A stretch of DNA of 64,000 nt from Bacteroides timonensis (GTDB lineage: Bacteria > Bacteroidota > Bacteroidia > Bacteroidales > Bacteroidaceae), in the NCBI RefSeq assembly GCF_000513195.1, contig NZ_CBVI010000014.1, positions 1 through 64,000 on the forward strand, written 5' to 3'. The position numbers and the translations under genes were made by a program. Every line of letters begins with the position of its first letter. Position 1 is the stretch's first letter. Below, piece after piece: positions 1 through 10,340 of this stretch. The notes beneath the pieces are model-generated. The model had not been told where the DNA came from, ran no database searches, and saw only the letters and a list, made by a program, of their open reading frames with translations.

Positions 1-1506
1 TTATAGCTTCACCTTTTTTGCCACTACCTTCGACTCATTATGCAGTCGGTCGAGTGCTGTTACCACATAGCGATATTTAGTCTTTCCATTTTCATAGGGT
101 AACTTATAGAAGTTATCCCGCGTGATGGCTACAATATGAGAAGGATCACTGATGTCCACTTTCTCTTTAGCATCGAAACGGTAAATCACATACTGTACGG
201 CACGATCCATTTCATCCTTATACTTCGGTGCTGTCCAGAACAAAATATATCCATCTTCTGTCCACACCGGTTTCATCTTGCGCACTTTATCCGGCGCTTC
301 ATTATCCATGAAATCAAAAACAGGAGGCAAGGCGGGATATTTGTGGTATTCAGCCATCAAAGCATCACGATACTTTCCGGCATTCTCCACCACTGCACTT
401 GCAGGCCACTGACAACTTCCACCAATCGTCTGATAAGCACGTTGCAACGCCATCTTACGGGGAAGCTGGTTCATGGAAGGAGTCTGCGGGTCAGCATTCT
501 GCACCGTATTCATTACCGACTGACCAATGAACAAAGGACGATTTTCCGTATTCTTTGCCCACCACTTCACCAATGTCTCATAATCAGCTACCGGATGACC
601 TATCTGCCAGTATATCTGCGGAATGTTATAGTCTATCCAACCTTCACGGGCCCAAAGAAGCACATCGGCATAAAGATCATCATAGTTTTGCAAACCGTTG
701 GTCTTACTACCCAGCGGATCACTCTTCTGATTACGGTAAATACCAAACGGAGAAACACCGAACTTAACCCACGGCTTCAATTCACGTACTGTCTCATGAA
801 TTTTCTTTATCAACACATTGACATTACTGCGACGCCAATCCGCTTTATTAGAAAATCCACCGCCATAACGGGCAAAGCTGGCATCATCCAGAAAGTCTAC
901 TCCCTGTTTAGGATAGGGGTAGAAATAATCATCCATATGAATAGCATCAACATCGTAGCGGGAAACAATATCCGTAATCACCATACAGATGTGGCGACGG
1001 CTTTCCGGCAATGCAGGGTCGAAATAGACTTGGTCACCGTAAGTAACAAACCATTCGGGATGGATATTATAAACATGGCCCGGCGCCAATTCATTCTTCA
1101 GTGAAGTCTTCACACGATAAGGATTAATCCAGGCATGAAACTCCATACCACGCTTGTGGCACTCTTCAATCATAAATTCCATGGGATCCCAATAAGGATT
1201 GGGTGCTTGTCCCTGTACACCGGTCAGAAAGCGGCTCCACGGTTCCAGTTGCGAAGCATAGAGAGCATCGGCTTCGGGACGTACCTGAAAGATAATGGCA
1301 TTAATGCCTGCCTCTTGCAGGGAGTTCAACTGACTGATCAAGGTCTGTTTCAACTTCTCGGTGGGAATTCCGCGGAATTGTCCGTTAACAGCTTGTATCC
1401 AGGCTGCACGAAATTCACGTTTGGGGTATCTTTCGGGTTGGAATTGCGCTGCCACTGTCAAAGAAAAGAGCAGGGCACATACGCACAAAAGGGTTCTTAC
1501 TTTCAT
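1..1506 (-). CDS. GHL10 family glycoside hydrolase-like protein
   Basis: Secreted 501-residue protein. Residues 1-20 form a signal peptide ending VAAQ. The mature start KREFRAAWIQAV, the segment INAIIFQVRPEADALY and the block IEECHKRGMEFHAWINPYR are typical of the GHL10 family (PF02638, glycosyl-hydrolase-like 10), a TIM-barrel family; the DAIHMDDYFYP segment near residue 190 carries the acidic residues expected at the active site. A C-terminal fibronectin III-like part follows (from about residue 410). The substrate is unknown; some family members have been linked to cell-wall glycans. It starts 27 bp after the stop of the histidine kinase gene on the same strand, so the two are probably cotranscribed. 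A paralogue lies at 8858-10333. The family call is firm, the biochemical role is not. Confidence 0.85.
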   Translation of the reverse strand: MKVRTLLCVCALLFSLTVAAQFQPERYPKREFRAAWIQAVNGQFRGIPTEKLKQTLISQLNSLQEAGINAIIFQVRPEADALYASQLEPWSRFLTGVQGQAPNPYWDPMEFMIEECHKRGMEFHAWINPYRVKTSLKNELAPGHVYNIHPEWFVTYGDQVYFDPALPESRRHICMVITDIVSRYDVDAIHMDDYFYPYPKQGVDFLDDASFARYGGGFSNKADWRRSNVNVLIKKIHETVRELKPWVKFGVSPFGIYRNQKSDPLGSKTNGLQNYDDLYADVLLWAREGWIDYNIPQIYWQIGHPVADYETLVKWWAKNTENRPLFIGQSVMNTVQNADPQTPSMNQLPRKMALQRAYQTIGGSCQWPASAVVENAGKYRDALMAEYHKYPALPPVFDFMDNEAPDKVRKMKPVWTEDGYILFWTAPKYKDEMDRAVQYVIYRFDAKEKVDISDPSHIVAITRDNFYKLPYENGKTKYRYVVTALDRLHNESKVVAKKVKL

Positions 1507-1533
1507 TCTTTATAAAATCTGATTAGGGTTTAT

Positions 1534-3471
1534 TCAATTCATTGGCCATTCAACAACTACACGGACGCCACCGTTGTACGAAGTATCCAGGTAAATCTTG
1601 CCATCTACAATATCCATCACCTGACGGGCAATGGAAAGTCCCAGACCTGTGCCGGGAGTAAAGCTATCTACTTTAAAGAAACGCTCGAAAACAGTTTCCT
1701 GATATTGCGACTCAATGCCGATACCAGTATCTTCTATTATGAAACGTATGATATTATTCTCCTTATCTTCCTCACATTGCAGACGGATCACACCCTTTTC
1801 GGTAAATTTCCCGGCATTATCCAGCAAAAGGGCAAGCACACGTTTCATCCAGGCCCGTACAGTCTGTATCACCGGGGCATCCGGAGAGGGAACCCATTGC
1901 AGTTCCACACCTTCTTTCTGCTTCCCACCCAACTCATCTATACATTCAAGACAGCAGGCATTCACATCCACCGCTTCTTTGGGCATATCCGCAGTCTGTG
2001 AGTCCATATCGGCAATATCTATTATATTATCAATCAGTTCTAACAAATAAGCACTGTTCTTCTCGACCTGACCGGAATACTCACGGGCATCTTCCACATC
2101 CAAGCCTTCTTCGGCAAGCAATGCAGAAAAACCTACTACAGAATTAAGCGGTGTACGCAGCTCATGCGTGACGTGCTGGATGAACGAACTCTTAATGCGC
2201 CCCATCTTTTGCAATTCCTTACGGGCAACATCCAGTTTCCGGTTCATGGAAAGAGTACGAATATAAAGGTAAGTAACCAATATCAATAGCAGTAATATCA
2301 CACAACCCGCCCCAAACACAAAAGCCAGACGCTCACGGCTCATTTTCTCACTCAGTTCCAGCTTCTCCATCTTCAGACGGTCAACCTCAAACTGAGCGGT
2401 ATATTTGTTCAGCTGTTCATCCATCTCTGCCGTACGCACAGAATCATTCAACTGAGAATACTCTGCAAAAGCACGACATGCCTCTCTGTAATGTCCTATC
2501 TGTTCCAGCATAATGGCTTTTTGCCGGTAGTTTCCCGGATAATAATTACCTATCGAACGCTGGTAATTAATCAGAGAATCCATATAAACCACGGCATTGC
2601 CTATGTTACCCAAGATCTGACTGCACATAATTTTATAGCCGAACCAGCCCTCCTGTGAAATAGACTCTTTATTTTTAAGATAATAAGCATTTGCTTCACG
2701 AATATAAGGTTCTGCCGCTTTCTCTCCTTTTATCCCCAAAACAGCAATAACCCGAAACTGATAATAGCGCATATACAGGGCTTCTCCTATTACAACATCC
2801 TTCCCCTCAACTGTCTTCCCCAACTGTCCCAACCGATCCAGATAAGGCACGGCGTCACTATATGACTGACGTGCCAGATAAGTTTGAATGATATTGAGGG
2901 AAACAACATAAGCATCACGGTAATATTTGCCTTCTTCAAAGTGCTTCAATGCACTATCATAATATTCAAGGCATAGCTTTATATTCTGACCGAACACACG
3001 GTGATTATAACCTATACACATTTCACCGGATGCCATGCCGTATTTATCTTTCCGTTTCTCGGCGTCTTTACAGAGTAAATCCGTCTCCTTCATCACCTCT
3101 TCCTGCAACCCCTTTTCGGTCATTCGCTGGATGTACTGCCTCCATGCCTGATAGCGATCGGTATTACGGTGGCAACGATCTGCCCAGTCCATATATTCAT
3201 AAGTCACCAGGCGCAAACTGTCCGTATCTCCTAATTCATAATAATGATTGGCAAGAATAGCATAAGCGTCACTGATATTAGCCGTATCTTTCCGCTCTTT
3301 TGCCAATTCAAGGAAGTGCATACCCAAGGGTAGAAAATTCGGTTTGCCATTCGCTTTCCGTACACTGTCGGCAAGCGATTTCAGATCAACAGTCTCTTGT
3401 CCCATAACTGTCCCGAAACAAAAAAACAAGCATACCAACATGGCACACAAGCATATCCGAGGGTATTGCAT
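1534..3471 (-). CDS. TPR-containing membrane sensor histidine kinase
   Basis: 645 residues. A signal peptide (residues 1-24) leads into a periplasmic region of about 350 residues that looks like TPR-type helical repeats. One membrane segment follows near residues 380-405 (FVFGAGCVILLLLILVTYLYI). The cytoplasmic part has the HisKA box with phosphoacceptor His in QHVTHELRTPLNS, the N box DNAGKFTEKG, and the G boxes DTGIGIE and GTGLGLS of the HATPase domain. There is no receiver domain and no response regulator next to it, so its partner is unknown. The ligand would be sensed by the TPR region. The GHL10 gene directly downstream is a likely cotranscribed neighbour. Confidence 0.88.
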   Translation of the reverse strand: MQYPRICLCAMLVCLFFCFGTVMGQETVDLKSLADSVRKANGKPNFLPLGMHFLELAKERKDTANISDAYAILANHYYELGDTDSLRLVTYEYMDWADRCHRNTDRYQAWRQYIQRMTEKGLQEEVMKETDLLCKDAEKRKDKYGMASGEMCIGYNHRVFGQNIKLCLEYYDSALKHFEEGKYYRDAYVVSLNIIQTYLARQSYSDAVPYLDRLGQLGKTVEGKDVVIGEALYMRYYQFRVIAVLGIKGEKAAEPYIREANAYYLKNKESISQEGWFGYKIMCSQILGNIGNAVVYMDSLINYQRSIGNYYPGNYRQKAIMLEQIGHYREACRAFAEYSQLNDSVRTAEMDEQLNKYTAQFEVDRLKMEKLELSEKMSRERLAFVFGAGCVILLLLILVTYLYIRTLSMNRKLDVARKELQKMGRIKSSFIQHVTHELRTPLNSVVGFSALLAEEGLDVEDAREYSGQVEKNSAYLLELIDNIIDIADMDSQTADMPKEAVDVNACCLECIDELGGKQKEGVELQWVPSPDAPVIQTVRAWMKRVLALLLDNAGKFTEKGVIRLQCEEDKENNIIRFIIEDTGIGIESQYQETVFERFFKVDSFTPGTGLGLSIARQVMDIVDGKIYLDTSYNGGVRVVVEWPMN

Positions 3472-3595
3472 AAGGATGATTGGTTTTTAAAGTGCGCATA
3501 AAAATAGTGCTTTTCCCGCTTGTATGTCAGCAACTATTTAAAAGTATAACAAATCTTAACCTGCCAATCATTATACATATTTGAATTGCAGTGAT

Positions 3596-3603
3596 TATCT
3601 TTG
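3596..3603 (+). promoter_or_regulatory. -7 box upstream of uvrA
   Basis: TATCTTTG matches the Bacteroides -7 consensus TAnnTTTG exactly. It lies 31-38 bp before the ATG at 3634 and overlaps an in-frame TTG at 3601. Since transcription should begin about 7 bp after the box, the upstream TTG cannot be the start, which fixes translation at 3634. No good TTTG -33 box is seen at 19-21 bp. Confidence 0.7.
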
Positions 3604-3633
3604 TGCCTTAAATTCACTTTAGTGACTCAGATT

Positions 3634-6411
3634 ATGACCAAAAACAACTCCATACTCATCAAAGGCGCACGCGTCAACAACCTGAAAAATATAGACGTAG
3701 AAATACCCCGGAACAAACTTGTCGTCATCACCGGGTTGTCCGGTTCGGGTAAATCCTCCCTGGCATTCGACACACTTTATGCTGAAGGACAACGTCGTTA
3801 TGTAGAAAGCCTGAGCAGTTATGCCCGCCAGTTCCTGGGACGTATGAGCAAGCCTGAATGTGACTTTATCAAAGGGATTCCGCCGGCCATTGCCATAGAA
3901 CAGAAAGTGAGCAGCCGCAATCCGCGTTCCACTGTCGGCACCTCTACCGAAATATACGAATACCTGCGATTATTGTATGCCCGCATCGGACGGACATTCA
4001 GTCCCATTAGCGGAGAGGAAGTAAAAAAACATTCCACTGAAGATATCGTAAACTGTATGTTAGGCTATCCGGAAGGGACAAGATACACAGTGCTCGCTCC
4101 GATATTGCTACGTGAAGACCGTACCATGAAACAGCAACTGGACATTGATATGAAGCAAGGTTTCAATCGTCTGGAAGTAAACGGAGAGATGATACGCATT
4201 GATGAATACGAACCCAAGAAAGGAGATACCGTTTTCTTATTGATAGACCGTATGGTAGCATCCAAAGAAAAAGATGCGGTCAGCCGACTGACGGACTCTG
4301 CCGAAACGGCGATGTACGAAGGCGACGGTGCCTGTCTGCTCCGGTTCTATCAGCCTGACGGAACAACCAGCCTGTATCGCTTCAGCACTAAATTCGAAGC
4401 AGACGGTATTGCTTTTGAAGAGCCGAGCGACCAGATGTTTTCCTTCAACTCCCCCATCGGTGCCTGCCCTGAGTGCGAAGGCTTCGGTAAAGTAATCGGT
4501 ATTGATGAACATCTGGTGGTGCCCAACCGTTCGCTGTCCGTTTACGACGGCGCCGTGGTGTGCTGGCGCGGTGAAGTGATGGGTGAATGGAAAGATATGG
4601 TGATACGAGGTGCCGAAAGAGCGGGATTCCCTATCTTTACACCTTACTATGAGTTGACGGACGCACAACGCCGGATGCTATGGGAAGGCACTCCTTACTT
4701 CCAGGGTATCAACGCCTTCTTTAAGATGGTGCAGGAAAATCAGTACAAGATACAATATCGCGTGATGTTGGCACGCTATCGTGGCAAAACACTTTGCCCG
4801 AAGTGCCATGGCACCCGCTTAAAACCCGAAGCCGGCTATGTACGAGTAGGAGGACGAAATATTTCCCAACTCGTAGATCTGCCGATTACGGAGCTGAAAA
4901 ACTTCTTCGATAACCTGCAACTGGATAAGCACGACAAAGATGTTGCTACCCGTATTCTCACGGAAATCAACAGCCGTATCCGCTTCCTTCTCGATGTCGG
5001 ATTGGGCTACCTGACACTGAACCGTCTCAGCAACTCGCTTTCGGGTGGTGAAAGTCAACGTATTAATCTAGCCACTTCACTGGGCAGCAGCCTGGTAGGT
5101 TCACTCTACATTCTTGACGAACCCAGTATCGGACTACACAGTCGCGATACCGACAAGTTGATACACGTATTGCGTCAATTGCAACAACTGGGCAACACGG
5201 TTGTCATCGTGGAACATGATGAAGAAATCATCCGTGCGGCGGATTACATCATAGATATCGGGCCGAAAGCCGGACGTCTGGGCGGACAAGTGGTCTATCA
5301 GGGAGATATGAAAGATTTGCAGCCGAACAGCGATAGCTACACCGTCCGGTATCTACTAGGAGAAGAAGAAATACCTGTCCCGGAACATCGCCGCCCATGG
5401 AATAACTACATAGAACTGACCGGGGCACGCGAAAATAACCTGAAAGGGGTAAACGTACGCTTTCCTCTGAATGTAATGACTGTAGTGACCGGCGTCAGCG
5501 GATCGGGAAAGAGTACTCTGGTACGCGACATCTTCTTCCGTGCCCTGAAACGCGAACTGGATGAGTGCAGCGAACGTCCGGGCGAATTCGCTTCTATCGG
5601 CGGTGACCTGCAAAACCTGCGAAATGTAGAATTTGTAGATCAGAACCCTATCGGCAAATCCAGTCGTTCAAATCCTGTAACTTATATCAAGGCTTACGAC
5701 GAAATCCGCAAACTATGGGCAGATCAACCACTTGCCAAACAAATGGGATACACTGCCGGCTACTTTTCATTTAACAGTGAGGGCGGACGTTGCGAAGAAT
5801 GTAAAGGTGACGGAACCATCACAGTAGAAATGCAATTCATGGCCGACTTGGTGTTGGAATGTGAAACCTGCCACGGAAAACGCTTCAAAGCTGATACATT
5901 GGAGGTTAAATTCCATGACGCTAACATCTACGATGTACTGGAAATGACCGTGAACCAAGCTATAGAGTTCTTCACCAAGTACGGACAGAAGAAGATAGTA
6001 AAAAAACTCGCTCCACTACAAGATGTAGGATTAGGCTACATCAAACTGGGACAATCTTCCTCTACCCTTTCAGGTGGTGAAAACCAACGCGTGAAGCTGG
6101 CTTATTACCTCAGTCAGGAAAAGGCAGACCCTACCCTGTTCATCTTCGACGAACCGACTACAGGATTGCATTTCCATGATATTCGCAAATTATTGGAAGC
6201 TTTCGATGCCCTGATATTACGTGGACACTCCATCGTAATCATCGAGCATAACATGGACGTTATCAAGTGTGCCGACTATGTGATAGACCTCGGACCGGAA
6301 GGTGGTGACAAAGGTGGAAATCTGGTAGCGGCAGGTACACCGGAAGAAGTGGCAAAATGTGCGGCAAGTTATACAGGACGATTCCTGCAAGAAAAGCTGC
6401 ACATGAAATAA
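3634..6411 (+). CDS. uvrA: Excinuclease ABC subunit A (UvrA)
   Basis: 925-residue DNA damage recognition ATPase of nucleotide excision repair; works as a dimer with UvrB in the cytoplasm. Two ABC ATPase modules are present: Walker [10 protein letters not shown] near residue 35 and [10 protein letters not shown] near residue 630, with signatures LSGGESQRI and LSGGENQRV, and Walker B regions LYILDEPS and [12 protein letters not shown]. Zinc-binding cysteine pairs are visible in [24 protein letters not shown] and CETCHGKR. Length is typical. An in-frame TTG at 3601 was rejected as the start because the promoter -7 box overlaps it. Bacteroides often carry more than one UvrA paralogue; this copy has full-length modules and looks like the canonical one. 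Confidence 0.95.
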   Translation: MTKNNSILIKGARVNNLKNIDVEIPRNKLVVITGLSGSGKSSLAFDTLYAEGQRRYVESLSSYARQFLGRMSKPECDFIKGIPPAIAIEQKVSSRNPRSTVGTSTEIYEYLRLLYARIGRTFSPISGEEVKKHSTEDIVNCMLGYPEGTRYTVLAPILLREDRTMKQQLDIDMKQGFNRLEVNGEMIRIDEYEPKKGDTVFLLIDRMVASKEKDAVSRLTDSAETAMYEGDGACLLRFYQPDGTTSLYRFSTKFEADGIAFEEPSDQMFSFNSPIGACPECEGFGKVIGIDEHLVVPNRSLSVYDGAVVCWRGEVMGEWKDMVIRGAERAGFPIFTPYYELTDAQRRMLWEGTPYFQGINAFFKMVQENQYKIQYRVMLARYRGKTLCPKCHGTRLKPEAGYVRVGGRNISQLVDLPITELKNFFDNLQLDKHDKDVATRILTEINSRIRFLLDVGLGYLTLNRLSNSLSGGESQRINLATSLGSSLVGSLYILDEPSIGLHSRDTDKLIHVLRQLQQLGNTVVIVEHDEEIIRAADYIIDIGPKAGRLGGQVVYQGDMKDLQPNSDSYTVRYLLGEEEIPVPEHRRPWNNYIELTGARENNLKGVNVRFPLNVMTVVTGVSGSGKSTLVRDIFFRALKRELDECSERPGEFASIGGDLQNLRNVEFVDQNPIGKSSRSNPVTYIKAYDEIRKLWADQPLAKQMGYTAGYFSFNSEGGRCEECKGDGTITVEMQFMADLVLECETCHGKRFKADTLEVKFHDANIYDVLEMTVNQAIEFFTKYGQKKIVKKLAPLQDVGLGYIKLGQSSSTLSGGENQRVKLAYYLSQEKADPTLFIFDEPTTGLHFHDIRKLLEAFDALILRGHSIVIIEHNMDVIKCADYVIDLGPEGGDKGGNLVAAGTPEEVAKCAASYTGRFLQEKLHMK

Positions 6412-6466
6412 TTGAATTTATAATAACCTGCAAAGCGGAAAAATCTTAGCCTGTTTAATTCATAAT

Positions 6467-6500
6467 AGGAGTTAAAGGAGTTATCACTTCTTTAACTCCT
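6467..6500. terminator. Hairpin between uvrA and the convergent gene
   Basis: AGGAGTTAAAG (6467-6477) and CTTTAACTCCT (6490-6500) form a perfect 11-bp stem with a 12-base loop, between two convergent genes. There is no clear U tract on either side, so intrinsic termination is probable but not certain. The same AGGAGTTAAAGGAGTTA sequence recurs at 48395. Confidence 0.5.
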
Positions 6501-6527
6501 CTAACCCCTGCGTATGAGTTATGTAAG

Positions 6528-7013
6528 TTAGAAGTAGAAACCGAAACCAACCTTCAGACCAAATACCGAACGGTCACCGTTTACGTTCCAGTACACAGCC
6601 GGCTCAAGTGTCACCGTCCTCGACAGGAAGAAAGCGTAACCCGCTTCCGCACCGAAAGAAAACTTGGTATCATCGCTTGCCCCCCAATCCCAACGATCTA
6701 CGTTGACATCAGCGCCCAGATATAGACCAATCTTACTGAAATAGTAACGACCGCCTACACCGAGGGTATAAACATCCGTATCACCTCCTTTTTCATTCCA
6801 CTTGGCTCCTGCATGTATCAGTAACGCCACATTATCCAGCAGAAACGCACCACCTTTGGCTTCAATGCCAAATGAGGTCTTGTCTGTCTCTGTATTATGC
6901 GACAAGCCTAAGCCGGAAATCGACGGATTCAAGATCCACTTTCCTTTTTCAAATTGTGCCTGGGCAGCCACTGTGGCCACAAGCAGACAAACGAGTAATG
7001 CTAATTTTTTCAT
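6528..7013 (-). CDS. Small outer-membrane beta-barrel protein
   Basis: 161 residues. A signal peptide (MKKLALLVCLLVATVAAQAQ) is followed by alternating amphipathic strands ending in the outer-membrane C-terminal signature GFGFYF with terminal Phe. This pattern fits the 8-stranded OmpA/OmpW-like barrel class (porin family, PF13505-like). No enzymatic motif is seen. It is the third gene of a minus-strand run after the CstA-type transporter and the 77-residue membrane protein, starting 10 bp after the latter's stop. A structural or small porin role is inferred only from architecture. Confidence 0.75.
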   Translation of the reverse strand: MKKLALLVCLLVATVAAQAQFEKGKWILNPSISGLGLSHNTETDKTSFGIEAKGGAFLLDNVALLIHAGAKWNEKGGDTDVYTLGVGGRYYFSKIGLYLGADVNVDRWDWGASDDTKFSFGAEAGYAFFLSRTVTLEPAVYWNVNGDRSVFGLKVGFGFYF

Positions 7014-7022
7014 TGTTACTTA

Positions 7023-7256
7023 TTAGTTTTTGGTGTTATTGTACTTTTCATCTTCCTCTTTACGTTTTCGCTGCAAGTCTTCTTTCTTACGCAACACCAA
7101 CCAGAGGATAAACACAATGATATAGGATGCTGCAACAGTGACGTATTTTTCCGTATCACTGATAACAGTGTTGCGCGGCAGGAAATAAGCTGCCGTAGCA
7201 CTCACATAGATAAGCAGAGCAATCGTGATGCTTGTAGATTTTTTAAATCTCTTCAT
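7023..7256 (-). CDS. Small two-helix membrane protein
   Basis: 77 residues, unrecognised. Two hydrophobic helices (about residues 8-27 and 38-56) are followed by a highly charged C-terminal tail rich in K, E and R. The start chosen is the ATG at 7256, which overlaps the cstA stop in a TAATG arrangement; a TTG two codons upstream is a less likely start. The overlap indicates translational coupling to the transporter, so it may be an accessory subunit or stability factor for it. That role is inference only. Confidence 0.65.
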   Translation of the reverse strand: MKRFKKSTSITIALLIYVSATAAYFLPRNTVISDTEKYVTVAASYIIVFILWLVLRKKEDLQRKRKEEDEKYNNTKN

Positions 7257-8686
7257 TACCAAAGTTTTTTAGTCGTTTTAAAATACCAGATACTAAACCA
7301 GAGTGCAGCTACCACAGCCGCCAGAATGGCAACACCAAGAGCAGCCTGAGGTCCTAAGCCAAAGCCTTCGGGGGCTATGCAGATGTATGTTGTACAAACA
7401 GTTGTCATAAATACAGCCGGAACATAAGTTACATAAAAGTAATGCCCTTTCTTTTCACGCACCAGATAGACGGTAATCGCCCAAAGCGTAAAGACGGAAA
7501 GCGTCTGATTGGTCCATGCAAAGTAACGCCAAATCATGTCAAAGCCCTCTTTGTCGCTCAAACTGTAGAGCAACAAACCAATAGCAGCGAGAAACATAGG
7601 AATACATATATACAAACGACGACGCATGGATTTTTGTTCCATTCCGAGGAAGTCTGCCACAATAAGGCGGGCAGAGCGGAAAGCGGTGTCACCACTCGTG
7701 ATAGGCGCGGCAATCACACCTAATATAGCAAGGAATCCTCCCGCAGTACCGAGCCAATCTTTGGTGATAGCATCCACTACTACGGCAGCATTCGTCTCCC
7801 CCATTCCGTTTTCATGAAAGAAATAGGTGGCAGCTGCAGCCCAAATCAGGGCAACAATACCTTCGGTAATCATAGCGCCATAGAACACAGGGCGACCGTG
7901 ACGTTCACTCGTCATACAACGAGCCATCAACGGACTTTGCGTAGCATGGAAACCACTGATAGCACCACAGGCTATGCTGACAAACATAATCGGGAAAATG
8001 GGCAGTTCAGCGGCATTAGGATTCGTATTCTGCAAGCCGTCCCAGAATTCCGGCAAGACAGGATGCTTCACATAAAGCATCACCAGTATACCCACCGCCA
8101 TAAATAGCAATGCAATAGCAAAAAGCGGATATATCTTACCTATAATTTTATCAACCGGCAACAAAGTGGCAAAAATATAATAGATAAATACCACTATTAT
8201 CCAGAACGTAACATCCAAAGATTCCGGTGTCAGTTTTGCCAGCAATCCGGCAGGACCGGCCACAAAGACAGCTCCTACCAATATCATCAAAAGAACGGTA
8301 AAGCCACGCATCACCTGCTTGGTAGTCACTCCCAGATAGCGACCGATGATCTCCGGCAAGCTTTCACCGCCATTACGCAGAGAGAGCATACCTGCCAGGT
8401 AATCATGTACGGCTCCGGCAAAGATACTGCCGAGCACAATCCACAAATAAGATGATACACCAAATTTAGCCCCCATAATAGCACCGAAGATAGGACCCAA
8501 ACCGGCAATATTGAGAAATTGTATCATGAAAATCTTCCAGGTGGGCAAAGGGATATAATCCACCCCATCGGTCTTAGTCAAAGCAGGCGTCTTACGATCG
8601 TCAGGACCGAAAATATGTTCGATGAAACGCCCGTAAAGAAAATAACCTGCTATTAATGCCAGCAGACAAAGCGTAAATGTAATCAT
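7256..8686 (-). CDS. cstA: CstA family carbon starvation / pyruvate-peptide transporter
   Basis: 476-residue polytopic inner-membrane protein of the CstA family (PF02554 N-terminal part plus C-terminal CstA part). Motifs seen are YGRFIEHIFGPDDRKTPA, the NIAGLGPIFGAIMGAKFG loop, GISGFHATQSPLMARCMTSE (written ISGFHATQSPL in the sequence) and ITSGDTAFRSARL. It is much shorter than the E. coli CstA of about 700 residues, matching the short form common in Bacteroidetes and Firmicutes. Characterised relatives (CstA, BtsT) import pyruvate or peptides; the substrate here is unproven. It heads an operon with the 77-residue membrane protein and the small beta-barrel. Confidence 0.85.
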   Translation of the reverse strand: MITFTLCLLALIAGYFLYGRFIEHIFGPDDRKTPALTKTDGVDYIPLPTWKIFMIQFLNIAGLGPIFGAIMGAKFGVSSYLWIVLGSIFAGAVHDYLAGMLSLRNGGESLPEIIGRYLGVTTKQVMRGFTVLLMILVGAVFVAGPAGLLAKLTPESLDVTFWIIVVFIYYIFATLLPVDKIIGKIYPLFAIALLFMAVGILVMLYVKHPVLPEFWDGLQNTNPNAAELPIFPIMFVSIACGAISGFHATQSPLMARCMTSERHGRPVFYGAMITEGIVALIWAAAATYFFHENGMGETNAAVVVDAITKDWLGTAGGFLAILGVIAAPITSGDTAFRSARLIVADFLGMEQKSMRRRLYICIPMFLAAIGLLLYSLSDKEGFDMIWRYFAWTNQTLSVFTLWAITVYLVREKKGHYFYVTYVPAVFMTTVCTTYICIAPEGFGLGPQAALGVAILAAVVAALWFSIWYFKTTKKLW

Positions 8687-8715
8687 GGTGCGTTATTCAT
8701 TATTTTTAATGGACG

Positions 8716-8747
8716 CAAATGTAATAGTTTCTAAGGAAACTGCACAA
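8716..8747 (-). promoter_or_regulatory. Promoter of the cstA operon
   Basis: Read on the minus strand, 8723-8716 is TACATTTG, a full -7 box, with a TTG core at 8747-8745 (spacing 21). The cstA start is about 30 bp downstream. Confidence 0.6.
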
Positions 8748-8766
8748 CATTCTCAAGTGTTTTACT

Positions 8767-8774
8767 TATCTTCG
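8767..8774 (+). promoter_or_regulatory. Probable -7 box for the GHL10 gene
   Basis: TATCTTCG is one base off TAnnTTTG and sits 84 bp before the ATG at 8858. No convincing -33 box is seen. Confidence 0.4.
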
Positions 8775-8857
8775 CCGCTAAAAATGACAGAAATAAAGAA
8801 GGAAAAGAGAATTTGCTTAGAATAAGTATTAGGTATTACAATAAAATCTCTATCAAC

Positions 8858-10333
8858 ATGAAACAGTTACTTCTCACTATATTATTTATCACATTCGTTC
8901 TGCCCCTTACCGCGCAATCCGCCGGTGAGATGGTTACCCATCCTCCAAAATACGAAGTGCGCGCTGCCTGGGTCACCGCCGTCTATGGTTTGGACTGGCC
9001 CCGTACCCGTGCCACCAGTCCCGAAGGCATCCGAAAACAAAAGGCAGAACTAGTCGAGATACTTGACCGACTGAAAGATGCTAACTTCAACACTGTGCTC
9101 TTCCAGACGCGAACGCGCGGTGATGTGCTCTACCGCTCGGAGATAGAACCGTTCAACTCCATCCTGACCGGGAAAACAGCTGCTGATCCGGGATACGATC
9201 CACTGGCTTTCGCCATAGAAGAGTGTCATAAGCGTGGTATGGAGTGCCATGCCTGGATGGTAGCCATTCCGTTAGGCAATCGCAAGCATGTTGCCAATCT
9301 GGGCAATGCCTCCGTAACCAAACAGAAATCCGCTATTTGTGTGCCTTATAAGCGTGAATACTTCCTCAATCCCGGAAATCCGGAAACCAAAAAATATCTG
9401 ATGAGCCTTGTACGCGAAGTCGTAGAAAAATATGACGTGGATGGCGTCCACTTCGATTATCTGCGTTATCCGGAGAATGCTCCCCGATTCCCTGACACCT
9501 ATGATTTCCGGAAATATGGCAAAGGACGCGACCTCGCCCAATGGCGCAGGGATAACATTACGGAAATCGTCCGCCACCTCTACAAAGGTGTGAAAGCCCT
9601 GAAGCCCTGGGTAAAGGTAAGTACCTGCCCTGTAGGAAAATATCGTGATACTTCCCGTTATCCTTCCCGCGGATGGAATGCTTTCCATACGGTCTACCAG
9701 GATGCGCAAGGTTGGTTGGGTGAAGGCATACAGGATCAGATATATCCCATGCTTTATTTCCGGGGCAACCACTTCTATCCCTTTGCCCTCGACTGGCAGG
9801 AACAAAGCAACGGACGCCAGATCATTCCCGGACTGGGTATCTATTTCCTCGACCCTAACGAAGGCGACTGGACACTGGATGAAGTGGAGCGTCAGATAAA
9901 CTTTACCCGTGCCCACAAACTGGCAGGCCAGGCCCACTATCGTGTGAAGTATCTGATGGACAACACCCAAGGGTTGTATGACGCACTGACAGAGAACTTC
10001 TACACCGCCCCTGCCCTGCAACCCGCCATGCCCTGGATAGACAACACGCCGCCCACTGCCCCTACCCGGCTAACCGTCATCCGGCAACCGGACGGATACA
10101 TCCACCTCAGCTGGATGCCCGCCACGGACAATGACAGACGCAACCCGCCGACCTACGTCATCTACGGCTCGGACACCTACCCGGTGGATACCTCGAATCC
10201 GGAGAATATCATTGCCCAACGAGTGCAGGGAACGGAATACACGTATGCTCCTGTCCGCCCTTGGACGGCAAAATGCTATTTTTCCGTCACTGCCGTAGAC
10301 CGTTGCGGCAATGAAAGCGAGGCATGCAGATAA
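8858..10333 (+). CDS. GHL10 family glycoside hydrolase-like protein (second copy)
   Basis: 491 residues with signal peptide (MKQLLLTILFITFVLPLTAQ). GHL10 (PF02638) features: KYEVRAAWVTAVYGLDWPR, FNTVLFQTRTRGDVLY, the shared block IEECHKRGMECHAWM, and YDVDGVHFDYLRYPE with the acidic pair expected in the active site. A fibronectin III-like domain follows from about residue 400 (PPTAPTRLTVIRQPDGYIHLSW). It is paralogous to 1-1506. A TTG-initiated extension from 8813 was rejected because the ATG at 8858 begins the signal peptide. Monocistronic; its 3' end runs into a 22-bp-periodic repeat array. Substrate unknown. Confidence 0.85.
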   Translation: MKQLLLTILFITFVLPLTAQSAGEMVTHPPKYEVRAAWVTAVYGLDWPRTRATSPEGIRKQKAELVEILDRLKDANFNTVLFQTRTRGDVLYRSEIEPFNSILTGKTAADPGYDPLAFAIEECHKRGMECHAWMVAIPLGNRKHVANLGNASVTKQKSAICVPYKREYFLNPGNPETKKYLMSLVREVVEKYDVDGVHFDYLRYPENAPRFPDTYDFRKYGKGRDLAQWRRDNITEIVRHLYKGVKALKPWVKVSTCPVGKYRDTSRYPSRGWNAFHTVYQDAQGWLGEGIQDQIYPMLYFRGNHFYPFALDWQEQSNGRQIIPGLGIYFLDPNEGDWTLDEVERQINFTRAHKLAGQAHYRVKYLMDNTQGLYDALTENFYTAPALQPAMPWIDNTPPTAPTRLTVIRQPDGYIHLSWMPATDNDRRNPPTYVIYGSDTYPVDTSNPENIIAQRVQGTEYTYAPVRPWTAKCYFSVTAVDRCGNESEACR

Positions 10334-10340
10334 CACTCCC

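Noticed and set aside
136..1104. 322-codon plus-strand open frame
   Set aside because: Antisense to the GHL10 gene, with no start signal and no recognisable domain.
3601..3633. TTG start of uvrA upstream of 3634
   Set aside because: It overlaps the -7 box TATCTTTG, so it would not be transcribed.
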